In this document: piece by piece, positions 16,650 through 25,797 of the stretch
How positions within the stretch are numbered: position 1 is the stretch's first letter
How the letters are laid out: every line of letters begins with the position of its first letter
From: Planktomarina sp.
GTDB lineage: Bacteria; Pseudomonadota; Alphaproteobacteria; Rhodobacterales; Rhodobacteraceae
NCBI GenBank assembly: GCA_020630595.1
Contig: JAHDBC010000027.1
Location: 1 to 32,600 of the forward strand
Direction of reading: 5' to 3'
DNA length: 32,600 bases
Position numbers and translations under genes: made by a program
Notes under the pieces: generated by a model
Databases searched by the model: none
Seen by the model: only the letters and a program-made list of their open reading frames with translations
What the model was told of the DNA's origin: nothing

Positions 16650-17450
16650 TTATTGTGACACCCGAAACACACAACCATCCGTGATCAGCTGCGGCGGTGT
16701 CAGGCAAAGACCACGGGCCACGGTCCATGCGGCAAGCACCTTTGGCACGTAGTCCCGCGTTTCGGGGTAATCCGGCACACCGCCAGCCCGGGTCACAGCA
16801 TTTTCACCTGCATTGTATCCCGCCAGCATCAACACGGGGTCCTTGTCAAACATCTGGGCCAGAAGTTCCAGAAAGGCGACACCACCCTTCAAATTATCAA
16901 CCGGGTCGGTCCGGTCGGTTGTCCCAAACCGTTCTGCCGTTGCAGGCATAAGCTGCATCAGACCCACGGCACCCGCACCGCTTACCGCATCGGCCCGCCC
17001 GGCACTTTCCACGCTGATCAGGGCCAGAACAAAGGCCGGGCTGATATCGGTGCCGACCGTAGACAGCAAAATGGACCGACCGTGCTGTTGGGCGATGTTT
17101 TGCAAATCCTGCAAACGCGGGATCGAAACTGGCGGCGTTCCTTTATCCAGCGCGCGCACGGCCCCATCCAGCCGCCCCGGGCTTTGCGCAGACAGATCAG
17201 GGCTGACAACGGACCAATACCAAGGATAGCGCGCCTGCCCTTTCGGCGTTGTGGGCGTGGATGTCGGGGCTGCCGCTGGTGTTGATGTGGGCGCGTCTGG
17301 GGCGATCTGAACCGTGATGCGCGGTCCATTCCCCTGCGGGACAGTCACCCGCTTGAAGGTGAAATCACCTGATTGCGCCACAGCGACGCCAGGCAGAACA
17401 CTTAAGGTTGCAATGGCAACAGACCACAACAACAGACTTGGACGATTCAT
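16650..17450 (-). CDS. Periplasmic lytic transglycosylase (SLT domain)
   Basis: A 266-residue exported enzyme that cleaves peptidoglycan glycan strands. Residues 1-25 form a signal peptide (probable cleavage after 'AVA'). A Pro/Thr/Ala-rich linker follows near residues 50-70, then an SLT domain with catalytic Glu148 in 'LISVESAGR', 'GLMQLMPATAERFG' and 'LAGYNAGENAV'. Two late cysteines could form a disulphide. The ATG at 17450 is preferred because GAG lies upstream and it starts the signal peptide directly; the one at 17465 adds five residues without a ribosome-binding site. It lies divergently beside the tad locus, so it may open the wall for the pilus secretin, but a general housekeeping role is equally possible. 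Confidence 0.93.
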   Translation of the reverse strand: MNRPSLLLWSVAIATLSVLPGVAVAQSGDFTFKRVTVPQGNGPRITVQIAPDAPTSTPAAAPTSTPTTPKGQARYPWYWSVVSPDLSAQSPGRLDGAVRALDKGTPPVSIPRLQDLQNIAQQHGRSILLSTVGTDISPAFVLALISVESAGRADAVSGAGAVGLMQLMPATAERFGTTDRTDPVDNLKGGVAFLELLAQMFDKDPVLMLAGYNAGENAVTRAGGVPDYPETRDYVPKVLAAWTVARGLCLTPPQLITDGCVFRVSQ

Positions 17451-17533
17451 CAGCTCGATTCCCATCGGACGTGGGCTTTTGGGGATAACCTAAGCGAAAA
17501 ATACGCCCGGGAATAGAAAAACCGCCTCAATTC

Positions 17534-17548
17534 ACCCAAAATTTGGGT
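17534..17548. promoter_or_regulatory. Operator-like palindrome ACCCAAA-A-TTTGGGT
   Basis: A perfect 7-bp inverted repeat around one central base, just upstream of and overlapping the probable -35 element of the pilin promoter. Its position fits repression or control of the tad operon. The binding protein is unknown. Confidence 0.45.
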
Positions 17549-17572
17549 CAATTGAAATACGAAGTTTATTAT
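17543..17572 (+). promoter_or_regulatory. Putative pilin promoter
   Basis: TTGGGT (17543-17548) and TATTAT (17567-17572) are separated by 18 nt in an AT-rich stretch upstream of the Flp pilin gene. The -35 lies within the right arm of the palindrome at 17534-17548. Confidence 0.4.
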
Positions 17573-17757
17573 TTTCAAATGCTTAGCAAACGTCGACTGG
17601 AAACAGTCCGTCCACAAAACAACGGTTCGACGCCCAAATGCTGCCCCAAACCAGTGGCTTATTCTGTCCAGTCCAAAGGCAAGCGAGGCATACAGCAGTG
17701 TGGTGGGCGCCGCCGGGGGATCAAAAAACCGATGGACCTTAACGAAGGATGAGTAAC

Positions 17758-17958
17758 GTGTTGAAGAATTTTTTCGCTAACGAAGACGGCGCTGTGACCG
17801 TTGATTGGGTTGTGCTGACTGCCGCTGTTGTTGGTCTGGGCGCTGCTGTGCTGGCCTCTGTTTCGACTGGCGTTCTGTCGCTGGCAGGCAAAACAGAAAC
17901 CGCATTGGACGCGATGACTGTGCCCACATACACAACGACAACAACGACCCAGCCTTAA
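17758..17958 (+). CDS. flp: Flp/Fap-type IVb pilin subunit
   Basis: The major pilin candidate of the tad locus, 66 residues from GTG at 17758. It has a short basic leader 'MLKNFFANEDG', then the hydrophobic pilin helix 'AVTVDWVVLTAAVVGLGAAV'. Cleavage by the prepilin peptidase is expected after Gly11. The usual +5 Glu and +6 Tyr of Flp pilins are replaced by Asp16 and Trp17, a pattern I associate with Rhodobacterales. The C-terminus is Thr-rich with six consecutive Thr. The GTG is preferred because GAAGGA sits at proper distance. An ATG at 17749 directly abuts that sequence and is less likely; a TTG at 17761 is also possible. A terminator follows at 17987. Confidence 0.88.
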   Translation: MLKNFFANEDGAVTVDWVVLTAAVVGLGAAVLASVSTGVLSLAGKTETALDAMTVPTYTTTTTTQP

Positions 17959-17986
17959 ACCAAGGCGAAGTTCAGAAAAATTTGCT

Positions 17987-18016
17987 AAAGGGGCTGGCAC
18001 GCACACAGCCCCTTTT
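17987..18016 (+). terminator. Terminator after the pilin gene
   Basis: AAAGGGGCTG (17987-17996) pairs perfectly with CAGCCCCTTT (18006-18015) around a 9-nt loop and ends in four T. It lies 29 nt after the pilin stop and before cpaB. It would raise the pilin transcript over the machinery genes by partial termination. Confidence 0.8.
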
Positions 18017-18159
18017 GCTGTTTGAAGGGATGGCCTGCGCACCTGAATATGCCGCAGACTCTTCCCGAAGCTGCCCCGACATTTTCCTGATCCCGCCCCA
18101 TTGCTGGGCAAATATCAGACCATCGCCCGATCCGGGCCACCAAAGAACAGAGGCACATC

Positions 18160-19011
18160 ATGCGCTTGATATTCGGAGCTGTCCTTGCATTTGGTCTGCT
18201 GTTGGCAGGTCTTGCCGTTTACCTGATGCAATCGCATTTGGCCAATCAGCAATCCCAATTCGCCGCACGGATTCAGGCGACCGGAACCGTGGTGCCGACA
18301 GCGCCCGTGATCATTGCCGCGCGCCCCTTGCGGTATGGCGAAGTTCTGCGCCCGCAGGACGTTGCCGTGGTCGATTGGCCTACAACGGCCCTGCCCCCGG
18401 GCGTCATTGCAACGTTGGATCAAATGTTTCCAACCAACGGGGATCAGCGGCATGTGGTGCGCGCCATGGAACGCGGGGAACCGGTCTTGGCCGTGAAAGT
18501 CACAGCCCCCGGGGAAGACGCCGGCATCAGATCCCAACTGGCCCGCGGAATGCGCGCATTTGCCATCAATGTGGATGTGCAGACAGGTGTTTCGGGGTTT
18601 TTGCGCCCCGGTGACCGTGTTGATGTGTATTGGACGGGGTCTGCCCCCACAACGAACGGGCGGCGCGGCGCCAATATTACGCAGCTGATTGACCGCAGCC
18701 TGCCCATTATAGCTGTCGACCAAAGCGCAGATGCCCAAGCCAACGAAGCTACGATCGCGCGCACCGTTACAGTTCAAGTCACACCGCAGCAGGTCGCCGC
18801 ATTGGCGCAGGCGCAAACAAGTGGACGGCTTTCGCTGGCCTTGGTCGGCGCAGAAGACGACACCCTTGCCATGGCGGAAGAGGTCGACCAAAGATCCCTT
18901 TTGGGTCTGCAAGCGCCGCAAGTACAGACCCGGCAACCCGAACGGGTCTGCATGGTCAAGACCCGGCGCGGGGCAGAAGTTGTGGATATCCCGATCCCAT
19001 GCACAAATTGA
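18160..19011 (+). CDS. cpaB: Flp pilus assembly protein CpaB/RcpC
   Basis: A 283-residue periplasmic, inner-membrane-anchored protein of the Tad machinery. An N-terminal membrane helix (about residues 3-22) is followed by an SAF domain ('VIIAARPLRYGEVLRPQDVAVVDWP') and the RcpC/CpaB signature 'GFLRPGDRVDVYW'. SAF domains resemble sugar-binding folds, and CpaB is thought to link the secretin to peptidoglycan or pilus. The C-terminal 'VCMVKTRRGAEVVDIPIPC' has two cysteines that may pair. GAGG lies before the ATG. The gene is separated from the pilin by about 200 nt containing a terminator, so it may have its own promoter or depend on readthrough. Confidence 0.93.
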   Translation: MRLIFGAVLAFGLLLAGLAVYLMQSHLANQQSQFAARIQATGTVVPTAPVIIAARPLRYGEVLRPQDVAVVDWPTTALPPGVIATLDQMFPTNGDQRHVVRAMERGEPVLAVKVTAPGEDAGIRSQLARGMRAFAINVDVQTGVSGFLRPGDRVDVYWTGSAPTTNGRRGANITQLIDRSLPIIAVDQSADAQANEATIARTVTVQVTPQQVAALAQAQTSGRLSLALVGAEDDTLAMAEEVDQRSLLGLQAPQVQTRQPERVCMVKTRRGAEVVDIPIPCTN

Positions 19012-19021
19012 GGTAGTTTTT

Positions 19022-19069
19022 CCTGCCAAATCGCTTTCACCTGCCAAAACTGTGGATTTTCCGGCCAAT
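19022..19069 (+). repeat. Three iteron-like direct repeats upstream of cpaC
   Basis: CCTGCCAAA occurs at 19022-19030 and 19040-19048, and a degenerate CCGGCCAAT at 19061-19069. Each follows a T-rich triplet or quartet and they are spaced 18 and 21 bp apart, about two helical turns. A related inverted copy (AATTTGGCC) lies just downstream near 19077-19085. The site sits in the 125-nt cpaB-cpaC gap. Confidence 0.5.
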
Positions 19070-19136
19070 TTGTCTTAATTTGGCCCGAAAGCAGGCGCAT
19101 GACCTGTACAAAAAAGTGAACCTAGAGGCAGGTCAC

Positions 19137-20540
19137 ATGAGAGCAGCAAAATTATTGGGCGCCGCAGCTGTCGGCGTTCTTCTGGCTATGGGTGCGCCCA
19201 TGGCACCGATTGTACAGGCCGACACGTTGCATGTTTTGCGGGGTGCCGCCAGCAGACCATTGAACGTGCCCATGAACCGGGCTGTGGTGGTTGAAAGCGA
19301 AACACCGTTTGCAGAACTGTCCATCGCCAACCCACAGATTGCGGACATTTCAACCCTGTCTGATCGCACGATCTACGTTCTGGGAAAGACCCCCGGTCGT
19401 ACGACACTGACCCTGTTGGGTCTGGATGGGCGGTTGATCACCAGCGTCGAAGTCCACGTCGCCCCGGACATCGCAGAATTCAAAGAACGCCTGCGCCAGA
19501 TCATGCCCAACGAACGCATCGAAGTGCGCACCGCAAACGATGGCGTCGTGCTGTCCGGGACCGTGTCCAGCCAATCCAAACTTGACCGGGCGCTTGCGCT
19601 TGCACAACGTTACGCACCGGACCGGGTTTCGAACTTGATGATTGTCGGCGGCAATCAGCAGGTGATGCTGAAAGTCCAATTTGCCGAAATGCAACGGTCT
19701 GTTCGAAAGTCTTTGTCAAATTCATTGCTGTTTACAGACGGTGGTCGGATCACAGGCGGGTCTGGTGGATATGGCAACACGAATGCCTTGAACAATTCCG
19801 GGACATTTTCCGGCAGCGCGCCCAGCGCAGGCCAACTGCGAATTGGGTTTGGGGGCGGTTCTGTGCAGCTGGGTCTGGTCATTGATGCCTTGGAAAGCCA
19901 GGGCGTTGTACGCACACTTGCCGAACCCAACCTGATCGCGCTGTCCGGCCAAGAAGCCAAGTTTCTTGCCGGCGGCGAATACCCGATCCCGGTTGTGTCT
20001 GACGGAAGCACAAGCATTCAGTACCGCCCGTTTGGGATTGAGCTGAATTTTACCCCTACAGTGATTGATGATGGCACGATCCAGCTGCAGCTTGCCACGT
20101 CGGTCAGTTCGATCGACAGTGCAAATGGTGTGACCGCATCGGGCATATCCGTCAGCGCCTTTCGCAAACGCGAAGCATCGACAACCGTGGAAATGCGCGA
20201 TGGGGAAAGTTTTGCCATTGCCGGGCTTTTGCAAGATGATTTTCAGGATTTGAAAGGCCAGGTCCCGTGGTTGGGTGACATTCCTGTTTTGGGGATCTTG
20301 TTCCGGTCGGTAGAATACGAACGGGCCCAATCTGAATTGGTGATCATCGTCACCCCCCACTTGGTCAATCCCGTCCGCGGCGAGGCATTCGCCCTGCCCA
20401 CGGATCGTGTTGTTCCGCCAACCGAACGTGATCTGTTCCTGAACGGTCAACTGACGGGCAGTGCGCCGCCACGGTCTGGCGCAGCGCGTGAAGTTGCAAA
20501 TCAACAGTTCAGTGGATCGTATGGCTATGTCATGGATTGA
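19137..20540 (+). CDS. cpaC: Tad pilus outer-membrane secretin CpaC/RcpA
   Basis: A 467-residue secretin that forms the outer-membrane channel of the Tad pilus. A signal peptide covers residues 1-28 (probable cleavage after 'VQA'). The N-terminal domain ('RPLNVPMNRAVVVESETPFAELSIANPQIAD') is the pilus/secretion N-domain. A BON-like segment ('RIEVRTANDGVVLSGTVSS') follows, then the secretin barrel core with 'EPNLIALSGQEAKFLAGGEYP' and the closing 'VPWLGDIPVLGILFRS'. The ATG at 19137 is chosen for its AGAGG site and because it begins the signal peptide; a TTG at 19080 would add 19 non-signal residues. The 3' end overlaps the OmpA-family gene by 20 nt. Confidence 0.95.
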   Translation: MRAAKLLGAAAVGVLLAMGAPMAPIVQADTLHVLRGAASRPLNVPMNRAVVVESETPFAELSIANPQIADISTLSDRTIYVLGKTPGRTTLTLLGLDGRLITSVEVHVAPDIAEFKERLRQIMPNERIEVRTANDGVVLSGTVSSQSKLDRALALAQRYAPDRVSNLMIVGGNQQVMLKVQFAEMQRSVRKSLSNSLLFTDGGRITGGSGGYGNTNALNNSGTFSGSAPSAGQLRIGFGGGSVQLGLVIDALESQGVVRTLAEPNLIALSGQEAKFLAGGEYPIPVVSDGSTSIQYRPFGIELNFTPTVIDDGTIQLQLATSVSSIDSANGVTASGISVSAFRKREASTTVEMRDGESFAIAGLLQDDFQDLKGQVPWLGDIPVLGILFRSVEYERAQSELVIIVTPHLVNPVRGEAFALPTDRVVPPTERDLFLNGQLTGSAPPRSGAAREVANQQFSGSYGYVMD

Positions 20541-21135
20541 AGAAATGCAGTGGGACCCGCAATCAAAAGCCATTTGTGCGCTGGTTCTGGCGATCACGAT
20601 TGGCTGTGCGAACGTTCAACCCCCAAACAGCGCTGTGGCGTCTGTCAATCTTGATGCGCTTGGCTTTGCAGAAGCAAAGGCGAACCTGACGGTCACAGAA
20701 CAAACCGCCGCCCGGCTTGCGGTCGCAAAATGGTTTGCAGTCCACATCCCCACAAAGATCAGCTTTGCCAATGGGCGCAGTCATCTGTCTGCCGATGCCC
20801 GGCGCGCATTGACACAACAGGCTGATTTCATGAAACTTTTCCCTGAAATCGGATTTTACATCTATGGGCACGCGGACACCCGTGAATTGGGTGACGCAAC
20901 CGTTGCGCTTTCCGCAGCACGGGCACGGGCCGTTCACGATTTCCTGATCGCAAGCGGCGTTCCAGCGGCGCAACTTCAAGGCCAGATCGCGCGGGGCAGC
21001 GCGGACGTATCGCCCGCTTTGGCGTCTGATGCAGGCAATCGGCGCGTCGTCACAGAACTGGCGTCTTTCTTGGTGACCGATGTGCCCAGCCGGGACGATC
21101 TGATGATGCGCGTGTCTGCGCCCAATTCACCTTAA
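20521..21135 (+). CDS. OmpA-family outer-membrane/peptidoglycan-associated protein of the tad locus
   Basis: A 204-residue exported protein. After a short polar start comes a hydrophobic segment 'ICALVLAITIGC', where Cys29 might be lipidated, although the lipobox is poor (T-I-G-C). The C-terminal half is an OmpA-like peptidoglycan-binding domain: 'ISFANGRSHLSADARRALTQQADFM', 'IYGHADTRELGDATVALSAARARAVHDFL'. It would tether the secretin complex to the cell wall. It occupies the position often held by a CpaD or OmpA-type gene between cpaC and cpaE. The start at 20521 lies inside the end of cpaC; ATG 20527 is an alternative. A stem-loop begins immediately after its stop. Confidence 0.85.
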   Translation: MAMSWIEEMQWDPQSKAICALVLAITIGCANVQPPNSAVASVNLDALGFAEAKANLTVTEQTAARLAVAKWFAVHIPTKISFANGRSHLSADARRALTQQADFMKLFPEIGFYIYGHADTRELGDATVALSAARARAVHDFLIASGVPAAQLQGQIARGSADVSPALASDAGNRRVVTELASFLVTDVPSRDDLMMRVSAPNSP

Positions 21136-21168
21136 AGGGCGGATTTGGTCTCAAATTTGCCCTGTTTT
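21136..21168 (+). terminator. Intra-operon attenuator-like stem-loop between ompA-like gene and cpaE
   Basis: AGGGCGGATTTG (21136-21147) and CAAATTTGCCCT (21152-21163) form a 12-bp RNA stem with two G-U pairs and a 4-nt loop. GTTTTG follows. The stem begins at the base after the TAA stop. It is likely a partial terminator that lowers expression of the cytoplasmic machinery genes downstream. Confidence 0.65.
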
Positions 21169-21226
21169 GTTGCGACTGCTGGGCAGAGGCAATCTGTACG
21201 GATCACCAAAGGTCTGACGGCGAGAC

Positions 21227-22453
21227 ATGAACATGACTGAAAACACTCAAACTCAGACCACTTCTGCGCTGCGGGCGTGCTTGGTTGTGCGTGATCCCGA
21301 TGCATTCGCACTTTTGATTGAAGACATGTCCGAAGCATTGGGCGACGCGTGGGGCGAACTGAACCCGTCAGAAGCGCATGTATTCCTGAACCAACCCGAT
21401 GCCCACACGATGGATTGCATCATCGTAGCGGTCGATGAAGATGATCGCGATACCCTGCCAACTGTGGCTGCGGTGTTGGAACGGGCCAAGTCCGTTGGTG
21501 TGCCTGCGTTGTTGGTGGCCGAAGATCTGACCGCCACAGAACTGCACCGCCTGATCCAAGCGGGTGCCAAAGATTTCCTGCCCTATCCTTTGCCACAGGG
21601 CGCATTGGCACGGGCGATCGAAGGATTGAAATCAATCCTGCCCCCCGTTTCTGCCCCGGCGCCGGCCCCCTCCCCCGTTTCGGGAAAGAATGGGGCCTTG
21701 TTCGTTGTTCAAGGGCTTGCGGGGGGAACAGGCGCAACAACGCTGGCTGTTGGTCTTGCTGATGAATTGGCGGAACTGGGATCACACCGTGTGTGTCTGA
21801 TCGATCTGGACCTGCAATTCGGATCTTGCGGCAGCGCGCTGTCGTGCCAACCACGCGAAACGGTTCTGGATCTTTTGACCAATGTCGACACGGTTGATGC
21901 GGATGGCTTCACCCAGGCCCTGCAGCACCGGCCAAATGGGTTGCAGGTTCTGACTGCGCCGGGCGAAATCGTGCCCTTGGATATGATTTCTGATGCGGGT
22001 CTGGCCCGGCTTCTTTCGATTGCGCAGGCCGAATTCGATTACGTCGTGGTCGATATGCCGAAATCGATTGTTGGCTGGTCAGAAATCGTTCTGACAAGCG
22101 CAGACGTTGTGTTTTGCCCCATTGAACTGGACATTCGGTCTGCACAGGCCGCGTCGCGGTTCCGCGCGATCCTGTCGGCGGAAAGCATCGCGCTGGAACA
22201 ACTGCGGTTTGTTTTGAACCGTGCACCGAAATTTACAGACCTTGCCGGGAAATCCCGCGTCAAACGCTTGGCAGAGGTTTTGCAATCATCGCTTGATATC
22301 CTGCTTCCCGATGGCGGTCGTGTGGTTGCAAATGCGGCCGATCAGGGCGTTCCCCTTTCCGAAGCGGCCCCAAAATCAATTTATCGGCGGGATGTTCAGT
22401 TTCTGGCCCGCAGCATTGCGGAACATGGTCTGTCCGGCGACGTCGCGGCCTGA
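21227..22453 (+). CDS. cpaE: Tad pilus localisation ATPase CpaE/TadZ
   Basis: A 408-residue MinD/ParA-type protein that positions the Tad machinery at a cell pole. The N-terminal 120 or so residues form a response-regulator-like domain without an obvious phosphorylated Asp context ('ACLVVRDPDAFALLIEDMSEALG', 'LIQAGAKDFLPYPLPQGALARAIEG'). The ATPase domain follows: deviant Walker A 'GGTGATT' at residues 166-172 with Ala170 in place of the P-loop Lys, then 'VCLIDLDLQFGSCG' and 'FDYVVVDMPKS'. Loss of that Lys is known in atypical TadZ proteins. The start at 21227 has GAGAC upstream; ATG 21233 is an alternative. cpaF follows by 2 nt. Confidence 0.92.
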   Translation: MNMTENTQTQTTSALRACLVVRDPDAFALLIEDMSEALGDAWGELNPSEAHVFLNQPDAHTMDCIIVAVDEDDRDTLPTVAAVLERAKSVGVPALLVAEDLTATELHRLIQAGAKDFLPYPLPQGALARAIEGLKSILPPVSAPAPAPSPVSGKNGALFVVQGLAGGTGATTLAVGLADELAELGSHRVCLIDLDLQFGSCGSALSCQPRETVLDLLTNVDTVDADGFTQALQHRPNGLQVLTAPGEIVPLDMISDAGLARLLSIAQAEFDYVVVDMPKSIVGWSEIVLTSADVVFCPIELDIRSAQAASRFRAILSAESIALEQLRFVLNRAPKFTDLAGKSRVKRLAEVLQSSLDILLPDGGRVVANAADQGVPLSEAAPKSIYRRDVQFLARSIAEHGLSGDVAA

Positions 22454-22455
22454 CC

Positions 22456-23858
<1,403 letters not shown>

Positions 23859-23862
<4 letters not shown>

Positions 23863-24824
23863 CGGGAACGGAACTGGCCATATATGCGCTGGCGTTTCTG
23901 GGCGTCTTTGTCATCGTCGAAGGCGTCTATTTGCTGTTTTTCGGCAAGTCGATCACGCTTTACAATCGTGTCAGCGACCGGCTGGACGATCTGAACAAGA
24001 CCCATCAGCATGCATCGACACTGGCGCAGTTGCGCAAGGATCTTGTGGATGGGCACGACAGATCCCCCCTGCCCTTTCGCACCGTCCTGACGGATATGGC
24101 CCGCCGCGCAGGATTGGGCATCACCGCGCGCCAGATCATCATGGTTATGGCGCTGTTGTCCGCATTTCTGACGCTGTTGATTGCGATGACCGCAGGCACC
24201 GGCTGGCTTCCGGCCTTTCTTTTGGGGGCGCTTTTGGGCGTTGCCCTGCCCCTGGTCTGGATAAATGCCGCAGAAAAACGTCGCTTGAAACAGCTGGAAG
24301 AACAGCTGCCTGATGCAGTTGATCTTATGGTGCGTTCATTGAAAGTGGGGCACCCAATTTCGGCGTCCATCGCGATTGTGGCCAGTGAAATTCCAGAACC
24401 GTTGGCGACTGAATTTGCATTGATCAGCGACGAAGCGGCCTATGGCCGTGATATCAGCGATGCGCTCATGGCCTTGGCGGACCGTTTGAATCTGAACGAT
24501 TTGCGATTTCTGGCCGTCGCCATTTCGATCCAGCAACAGTCGGGCGGCAATCTATCAGAAATTCTGGATGGATTGTCCAAGGTGATCCGCGCCCGATTCC
24601 GCCTGTTTCGCCGGGTCAAGACCATCACCGCCGAAGCCAAATGGTCTGGCATGTTCCTGACCCTTTTTCCGGTCGTTGGGTTTTTGGGGATTATGGTGTT
24701 CAAACCCGACTATTACGCCCAAGTGCAGGCTGATGGCTATTACGGTTGGGGCGTCCTGATCGTTTGTGCTTTCATGTTGGTGAACCTGATCGCGATGCGC
24801 ATCATCGTAAACGTCAAGGTGTGA
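23859..24824 (+). CDS. tadB: Tad inner-membrane platform protein TadB
   Basis: A 321-residue inner-membrane protein with a T2SF (GspF-like) domain. There is one N-terminal helix, then a pair around residues 95-135 ('IIMVMALLSAFLTLLIAM', 'PAFLLGALLGVALPLVWINAA'). The cytoplasmic T2SF segment follows ('LPDAVDLMVRSLKVGHPISASIAIVASEIPEPL', 'QQQSGGNLSEILDGLSKVIRARFRL'), and then C-terminal helices. With TadC it forms the platform above CpaF that extracts pilins from the membrane. Its ATG overlaps the cpaF stop by 4 nt, and tadC begins 4 nt after its stop. Confidence 0.94.
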
Positions 24825-24828
24825 TGCG

Positions 24829-25794
24829 ATGCTAACGGCGGTTGTTGATCTTGTGTTCGGTCCCTTGGGGATGATCGCCCTTTTGGGGGGGCTAGGCATT
24901 GCGTTGATCCTGTTCGCCGTGCCGCTGTTTGTTCAGGCCAACCGTGATCCGTTTGAACAATTGAAACACCGACTTCAAAACCCCGTCACTGCGGAAGCCC
25001 GTACCGCCAAGCTGCGGCGGTCACGGGCCGGAAAGCTGGAACGCTATCGCAATTTTCTGGAACCCCAAAATCCAGAGGAATTGACAGCCATGCGCCTTGA
25101 AATGGTGCGTGCGGGGTATCCCGCCCGCAGCGCGGTGCAGGTGTTTTTCTTTGTTCAAATGGTTGCGTCACTGGCTTTGCTGACCATTGGGTTGATCGCG
25201 TCCTTTGTCTTCAGTTCCGCCGGTGACACCCCACTTTATCAAACGATGCTGTGGGTCATCTTGCCCGGCTTGGCTGGGTATCTGGGGCCACGGGTCTGGT
25301 TGCGCAGCAAACAGGACAAGCGGCGCGATGAAATCGCGGGCGGCTTTCCTGATGCGCTGGATATGCTTTTGGTCTGTGTCGAAGCGGGCCAGTCGCTGGA
25401 TCAATCCATTGCACGTGTGGCGCTGGAATTGCAGGTCGGCCATCCGACGCTGGCTGAAGAATTCGAAATGGTGTCATATGAAATTCGCGCGGGCAAAGGC
25501 AAAGACCAAGTTCTGAAAGAAATGGCGGAACGCGTTGATGTGCCTGAAATCCACAGCTTTGTGACGGTGCTGATCCAATCTCAGAATTTCGGAACCTCTG
25601 TCGCGGATGCGCTGCGCATGTATGCGTCTGAAATGCGCGACAAACGTGTCCAACGGGCCGAAGAAAAAGCAAACACCATGCCCACAAAGATGTCGCTTGC
25701 GACGATGCTTTTGACAACACCGCCTGTGCTGCTGATCCTGATCGGCCCTTCGATTTACCGGGTCTATCAGTCGCTGGTTCAAGGCGCGTTCTGA
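24829..25794 (+). CDS. tadC: Tad inner-membrane platform protein TadC
   Basis: A 321-residue T2SF-domain membrane protein, the partner of TadB and of identical length. It has an N-terminal helix, a middle helix pair (near residues 105-125 and 135-155), the T2SF core 'GGFPDALDMLLVCVEAGQSLDQSIARVALEL' and 'FVTVLIQSQNFGTSVADALRMYASEMR', and a final helix 'LATMLLTTPPVLLILIGPSIY'. The 'VCVEAGQSLDQSI' segment distinguishes TadC from TadB. It sits between tadB and the first TPR lipoprotein gene with gaps of only 3-4 nt, so it is co-transcribed. Confidence 0.94.
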   Translation: MLTAVVDLVFGPLGMIALLGGLGIALILFAVPLFVQANRDPFEQLKHRLQNPVTAEARTAKLRRSRAGKLERYRNFLEPQNPEELTAMRLEMVRAGYPARSAVQVFFFVQMVASLALLTIGLIASFVFSSAGDTPLYQTMLWVILPGLAGYLGPRVWLRSKQDKRRDEIAGGFPDALDMLLVCVEAGQSLDQSIARVALELQVGHPTLAEEFEMVSYEIRAGKGKDQVLKEMAERVDVPEIHSFVTVLIQSQNFGTSVADALRMYASEMRDKRVQRAEEKANTMPTKMSLATMLLTTPPVLLILIGPSIYRVYQSLVQGAF

Positions 25795-25797
25795 CCG

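Larger units (their letters stand above)
17451..17757. other. Divergent intergenic region between lytic transglycosylase and pilin genes
   Basis: This 307-nt gap is AT-richer than its surroundings in its first half. It holds a 15-nt palindrome (17534-17548), a possible promoter (17543-17572) and a 5-bp stem capped by a GAAA tetraloop (GACTG at 17595-17599 with CAGTC at 17604-17608). If the promoter is real, the pilin mRNA has a leader of roughly 180 nt. A 69-codon frame at 17543-17752 lacks a plausible start signal and codon style, and I do not regard it as a gene. Confidence 0.6.

Noticed and set aside
17543-17752. 69-codon frame in the pilin leader
   Set aside because: TTG start with no ribosome-binding site, Cys/Arg/Lys-rich composition unlike neighbours, and it overlaps the regulatory region.
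17451-17757. CtrA-type TTAA-N7-TTAA site before the tad genes
   Set aside because: Only isolated TTAA strings were found. No pair has the right spacing.
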